From Fimenecus sp036652055 (GTDB lineage: Bacteria; Bacillota; Clostridia; Oscillospirales; Acutalibacteraceae): DNA of 25,405 nt. Position numbers and translations under genes: made by a program. Numbering within the stretch: the first letter of the stretch is position 1; every line of letters starts with the position of its first letter. Of this stretch, positions 22,010 through 25,405 are shown piece after piece. The notes beneath the pieces were generated by a model. That model made no database searches and was not told the DNA's origin. It saw nothing but the letters and a program-made list of their open reading frames with translations. Location: contig JAVVWP010000024.1 of NCBI GenBank assembly GCA_036652055.1, positions 1 through 25,405 on the forward strand, read 5' to 3'.

Positions 22010-22166
22010 AGAAGGGAAGCGGTCTTGGCCGCTTTGCAAGGTTGATAAAACTCTAACGGTTCGATGTGGGCATCGAACCCTACAACTCATTAAATATCAT
22101 CTATCGGTTTAGATGATTTTTAACTAATCAAATAAAATGTTGCAAACACGCATATTTGGGATAAAA
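22010..22166. repeat. Second copy of the ~155-bp direct repeat
   Basis: This copy matches 21768-21925 with scattered changes. Its left terminal sequence has decayed (GAGAAGGG in place of TGTAGGG) while the right end CCCTACA (22078-22084) is intact. The hairpin TCATCTA/TAGATGA with a following T run recurs at 22097-22121. Further right, 22226-22250 holds a different hairpin (GTGTGC-GCAAT-GCACAC) that again ends in CCCTACA, perhaps a distant relative. Otherwise 22167-22337 shows no gene. Confidence 0.7.
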
Positions 22167-22355
22167 AATTATAGCGTTTTTTTATTTTGAGAGATTTAAC
22201 ATTTCAAAATTTCTCTAAACCTGCGGTGTGCGCAATGCACACACCCTACACGGAAAACAGGAGATACGAAAAAACACCCATTCTACACTGAAAACAAAAA
22301 AACAGCAAAAAGCATCCGCCACTAACCAAAAGTTATTGCCGAATAAAACAAAGCT

Positions 22356-22388
22356 AAAGCCAAAGGCAAATTCGCCCTTGGCTTTTTT
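22356..22388. terminator. Duplicated aspS-type terminator
   Basis: AAAGCCAAAGGC (22356-22367) pairs with GCCCTTGGCTTT (22374-22385) and a T run follows on the plus strand. Together with the bases before it (from 22338, GCCGAATAAAACAAAG), it copies 21525-21583 including what is the aspS stop codon there. On the minus strand it lies 20 bases after the Dabb-gene stop codon, where it may also end that transcript, although the T run on that side is interrupted. Confidence 0.8.
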
Positions 22389-22408
22389 ATCGCTTTTGTG
22401 ATTTAATT

Positions 22409-22708
22409 TTAAAAGTTATAATCTATTGCAGCTCTTGAAATAGTAATTTTTGAAAGATATTTTGCTATTTCTTGATGTTGCGGGTGATTTTTATATTTTT
22501 CTAAATCCTGTTCATTTTCGACAGTTGCGACAAGCATTAAATCATAATTTTTGCCATTTGGGATTTCATTTTTTATCATTTCTAATGATTTTAATTCTGA
22601 AATTATTTGGGACAGAGCCTCTAATCCTAATTTGACAATTTCAATATTTTCAGCTTTAGATTTTCCTTCGCCTTCGCTGATTTCCCACATAACAATGTGT
22701 TTTAACAT
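22409..22708 (-). CDS. Dabb (stress-responsive alpha/beta barrel) domain protein
   Basis: The 99-residue protein starts MLKHIVMWEI, the typical Dabb opening with a conserved histidine, and has the second-half pattern YDLMLVATVENEQDLEKY, NHPQHQEIAKYL. Members form dimeric ferredoxin-like barrels. Most bacterial ones have no known substrate, so function stays unknown. It lies last in a minus-strand row, 15 bases after the prepilin peptidase gene, and may be co-transcribed with it. Confidence 0.9.
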   Translation of the reverse strand: MLKHIVMWEISEGEGKSKAENIEIVKLGLEALSQIISELKSLEMIKNEIPNGKNYDLMLVATVENEQDLEKYKNHPQHQEIAKYLSKITISRAAIDYNF

Positions 22709-22723
22709 AATTCAATCTCCATT

Positions 22724-23536
22724 CTAAGCAAAAAATGACATATACCAATTTAGCATATTATTTCCAAAAAACATAGCAACAAAAATTCCAACAGCTAAGT
22801 GAGGGCCAAAAGGAACTTCTTTTTTCATATCGCCTTTTTTAAGCGTTTTGGTAATTCCAAGGAAGATAACACCGACAACTCCGCCGAGTATAAGTGCCAA
22901 AAGAACATTTTTCCAGCCGAGCAAAAATCCAGCGGCAGCCATAAGTTTAACATCTCCGCCACCCATTCCGCCAGTGAGATAACCAATTAAAAGCAAAATA
23001 ACGCTAACGAGAAAAAATCCAACAATTCTTGAAATGAGGGCATTTATATTAAATCCATTTTTGATTATTTCGTCAATATAAAGAACAATTCCACCGAGAA
23101 GAACAGTTATCCACATAGAGTCTGGAATAATCTGATGTTTAAAATCAATAAAAACAATAACTATAAGCGCTGGGATAATAAGAGCATATGCAAGCATAGC
23201 AAGCGAGGGGGTGAAATTGCAGGCATAGCCATAGGCGAATAAATAGAGAAAAGCATTAAGTGCTTCTACAAACGGATAAATATAAGAAATTTTAGCTTTG
23301 CAGTATCTGCATTTTCCGCCTAAAAATAAAAAGCTGAAAAGCGGAACAAGGTCATACCATTTTAATTCGTGCTTACAGGTGGTACACATCGAATGTGCAT
23401 CTCTATGTACAAAATCAAGCCCTAAAGGCATTCTGTAAATCAGCACATTTAAAAAACTGCCAATGCAAAGCCCAAAAAGAAAAACAAACACCGAAAGAAT
23501 AATTTTAATCACTAAATATAATGTTTCAAGTTCCAT
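22724..23536 (-). CDS. Type IV prepilin peptidase (A24 family)
   Basis: This bifunctional membrane enzyme cleaves and N-methylates type IV pilin-like precursors. The 270-residue protein has the N-terminal GSFLNVLIYRMP block, then two cysteine pairs (C51xxC54 and C76xxC79) forming the metal-binding cytoplasmic domain found in full-length enzymes. The two catalytic aspartates are D131 (FIDFKHQIIPD) and D195 in GGGDVK. Several membrane spans surround them. No pilin or assembly gene lies in the window, so its substrates are encoded elsewhere; competence or type IV pili are both possible. It lies 40 bases downstream of the carboxypeptidase gene on the same strand. Confidence 0.95.
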   Translation of the reverse strand: MELETLYLVIKIILSVFVFLFGLCIGSFLNVLIYRMPLGLDFVHRDAHSMCTTCKHELKWYDLVPLFSFLFLGGKCRYCKAKISYIYPFVEALNAFLYLFAYGYACNFTPSLAMLAYALIIPALIVIVFIDFKHQIIPDSMWITVLLGGIVLYIDEIIKNGFNINALISRIVGFFLVSVILLLIGYLTGGMGGGDVKLMAAAGFLLGWKNVLLALILGGVVGVIFLGITKTLKKGDMKKEVPFGPHLAVGIFVAMFFGNNMLNWYMSFFA

Positions 23537-23576
23537 AAATTATCAAATCCCTTTCAATTCTGCGAGAAACGAATAG

Positions 23577-24932
23577 CTATCTGTTAATATCTCTGAAATC
23601 TTTTACAACTCTAACTTTTTTTCTACGCCTTTTCTTTTTATTATTATGTCTTATTATAATTGAAAGATATATTAATAAAAGTAAAACTGTAACGCCTGCC
23701 AATATTTGAAAAATCAGCGAGCTAAATACATTTTTAAGAAAATCAAAAACTAAAAGAATACCGCTTACCTTAATATCTTCTGCCGCAACAAGATTAATGG
23801 TTGCGATTTCTGTTTCGGCATAAAGGATTTTGGCTTTTCCAAGAATATCACCTTTTTTGATAGGTGCTTTTACAACTGATGGCGTTTCTGCTTCGATTAT
23901 TTGCATTTGAACGCTGTTTTCATTTGTGCCAATGGGAACAAGCGCAGAAACTTCTTTTTCGGGAACTAATCTAATATGGTCGACGCCCCAAGCACGCTTT
24001 ACAGCAGAAACCTTTGCAATTTGAGTTGGATCGGCAATCTTTTTAAGCTTGATGTTTTTAAATGTCCAGTCGAGCATTTTTTTACAATCCACAAATGCAA
24101 CATTGTCAATAAAAGTATCATTATTTATATCGATATAAGGCGCTCCCATAACAATAGCAAGATAATTATAGCCATCCTTGCTTGCCTTTGAGATGACGCA
24201 CTTTCCAGCATTATCAGTGGTTCCTGTTTTTATTCCTTGTATATAATCGCAGTAATAACCTTTAAAAGAAGGGTTTTGCATTTGGTTTGTTGTAACAATA
24301 TTTCTTGCAGGGCTTTTGTTTGTCGCAGGTACAATATATCTTACCGTGCTACAAATTTCAAGAAAATTTGGAAGTGACAAGGCATATTTCGTTATTATTG
24401 CAAGGTCTTTAGCTGTTGAATAATGCCCCTCGGCGTCAAGCCCGTGAGCATTGACATATTGAGTGTTTGTACAGCCAAGCCTAACAGAAAGGTCATTCAT
24501 CATAGGAATAAAAGCATCAATACTGCCAGCAACATAATCGGCAAGAATATTTGCAGCTTCATTAGCACTGTGAACAAGCATACAATATAAAAGGTTTCTA
24601 ACTGAAATTTGTTCGTCAGGTAAAAGCCCTGCCATTGAGCTTCCTGTACCGTTTAATTCTGTAATACAATATTTTTTAACAGTGACCATTTCGTCAAGAT
24701 TTTTGCAATGCTCAAGAGTTAAAATAGCAGTTGTAATTTTTGTTAGCGAGGCAGGAGCAGTGATTTTATCTGCGTTTTTATCGAAAATAATTGAACCATC
24801 ATCAAGGCTCATTAAAAGAACAATATCCGCCATTGCGTCAAGCTCTGAGTTATACGAGGCATGGACAGTTATAATATTAGAAAATGAAAAAATAAAAAAT
24901 ATTGCAAGAAACAAAGAAACGACTTTTTTCAA
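23577..24932 (-). CDS. D-alanyl-D-alanine carboxypeptidase (DacA/DacF type, S11)
   Basis: This low-molecular-weight penicillin-binding protein trims the terminal D-Ala from peptidoglycan stem peptides. In the 451-residue form a signal peptide (about 1-26, ending VHA) is followed by the S11 catalytic domain. Its active-site motifs are S62-LT-K65, S122-A-N124 and K235-T-G237. A C-terminal domain follows (about 290-395), then a membrane span near 405-428 and a very basic tail (KKKRRRKK). I chose the TTG start at 24932 because AAGGGGGAT lies just upstream and the signal peptide then begins MKKVV. The longer ATG frame at 24992 would put odd residues before it. Divergent from the PHP gene, with about 124 bases between. 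Confidence 0.93.
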   Translation of the reverse strand: MKKVVSLFLAIFFIFSFSNIITVHASYNSELDAMADIVLLMSLDDGSIIFDKNADKITAPASLTKITTAILTLEHCKNLDEMVTVKKYCITELNGTGSSMAGLLPDEQISVRNLLYCMLVHSANEAANILADYVAGSIDAFIPMMNDLSVRLGCTNTQYVNAHGLDAEGHYSTAKDLAIITKYALSLPNFLEICSTVRYIVPATNKSPARNIVTTNQMQNPSFKGYYCDYIQGIKTGTTDNAGKCVISKASKDGYNYLAIVMGAPYIDINNDTFIDNVAFVDCKKMLDWTFKNIKLKKIADPTQIAKVSAVKRAWGVDHIRLVPEKEVSALVPIGTNENSVQMQIIEAETPSVVKAPIKKGDILGKAKILYAETEIATINLVAAEDIKVSGILLVFDFLKNVFSSLIFQILAGVTVLLLLIYLSIIIRHNNKKKRRRKKVRVVKDFRDINR

Positions 24933-25056
24933 CGATAATCCCCCTTGAAAACAATAACTAAAAAGTGTATTATATACATTACAGTATATCAAAGATAATT
25001 GCTAATATCAATTATAAGTTTCAAATTTAATGAGATATTATTAAAAAGTGAGAATT

Positions 25057-25405
25057 ATGGATATTTTTTATGAGTCAGATTGGCATATACATACAAATGC
25101 GTCATATGATGCCGAGCTACCCGTCACTGAACTGCTTGAAAAAGCAGAAGAGGGTGGAATTAAACAATTTGGTATAACCGACCATGTGAATTACCCTTTT
25201 ATGCTACCTCATTTGGAAAAATCGAGAAAGCAGTTTTTACAGCACAAAAAAGAGGGCTTCCATTTTGGAGTTGAGCTTACAACCCTGCCATTGTCACAAT
25301 ACAATTTTGCTTTAAAACATTCGGCAGACGCTGAAAATAGCAAAACATGGTTTGTTGGGTATATTCCTCCAATATTCAAAAAAGATGGCATTGCTTTATC
25401 TTTGT
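25057..25405 (+). CDS. PHP-domain metal-dependent phosphoesterase (partial, 3' end outside window)
   Basis: The first 116 residues are visible and the frame stays open to the window edge. DWHIHTNASYDAE gives the first PHP metal motif (H10-x-H12). ITDH (40-43) gives the second and GVEL (71-74) the third, so the active-site residues seen so far are intact. PHP proteins include histidinol-phosphate phosphatases and nucleoside/nucleotide phosphoesterases; without the rest, the substrate cannot be said. The ATG has only a weak AGTGAG site upstream. Divergent from the carboxypeptidase gene. Confidence 0.85.
   Translation, partial: MDIFYESDWHIHTNASYDAELPVTELLEKAEEGGIKQFGITDHVNYPFMLPHLEKSRKQFLQHKKEGFHFGVELTTLPLSQYNFALKHSADAENSKTWFVGYIPPIFKKDGIALSL

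Noticed and set aside
23107..23115. TTATCCACA, a perfect DnaA-box match
   Set aside because: It is a single copy inside the prepilin peptidase gene, far from the expected origin, with no cluster of boxes or AT-rich unwinding element near it.
24933..24992. ATG start of the carboxypeptidase at 24992
   Set aside because: It adds 20 residues, including the translated ribosome binding site, before the signal peptide; the TTG start has a strong GGGGG-type site.

Overview
The window looks like a near-origin chromosomal segment of a low-GC, anaerobe-type Firmicute in Clostridia, most likely an Oscillospiraceae/Ruminococcaceae-like gut bacterium. The grounds are the order mnmE–mnmG–rsmG–noc ... soj–spo0J–serS (a classic Firmicutes origin-flanking order), two perfect parS palindromes, strong AGGAGG-type ribosome binding sites with occasional TTG starts, a Ruminococcus-style dockerin, and many short mosaic intergenic repeats. 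No rRNA, tRNA, CRISPR array, transposase or phage gene was seen.

Layout. Positions 1-231 hold repeat debris and the mnmE leader. Positions 232-4201 are the tRNA/rRNA modification operon mnmE-mnmG-rsmG, with one parS inside mnmG. Noc follows (4365-5201), then a strong hairpin, a second parS and a mosaic of intergenic repeats (5441-5717). From 5797 to 12440 lies a compact cobalamin-riboswitch operon of five genes: a sortase-anchored PQQ-type beta-propeller protein, a lipoprotein with a transcobalamin-C-like (DUF4430) domain, EcfT, a fused two-ATPase EcfA, and an ECF S component. It sits between noc and soj. The chromosome-segregation block then resumes: soj (ParA), an unrelated small lipoprotein, and spo0J (ParB), followed by serS with an unusual motif 3. 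After a terminator and repeat debris come a secreted BspA-type leucine-rich-repeat protein ending in a dockerin-like domain, mgsA, and hisS-aspS. A gene-free stretch of about 870 bases (21534-22408) holds a 24-bp tandem repeat, two copies of a roughly 155-bp direct repeat and a duplicated copy of the aspS terminator. The right end carries three minus-strand genes (Dabb-domain protein, prepilin peptidase, D-Ala-D-Ala carboxypeptidase) and the start of a divergent PHP-domain gene that runs off the edge.

The most interesting system is the riboswitch operon. A promoter (TTGACT-17-TAAAAT), an adenosylcobalamin-type riboswitch and an intrinsic terminator precede five tightly packed genes (0-bp gap or 8 to 28-bp overlaps). 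Together they suggest a Gram-positive corrinoid capture route: a wall-anchored propeller outside, a membrane-tethered transcobalamin-like lipoprotein, and a dedicated ECF importer. The assembly resembles the logic of BtuG-BtuB in Bacteroidetes and of transcobalamin in animals, but that function is inferred from context and not shown.

Gene starts were chosen from ribosome-binding sites and family N-termini; several differ from the longest possible open frame (mnmE, spo0J, the LRR gene, hisS, the carboxypeptidase).
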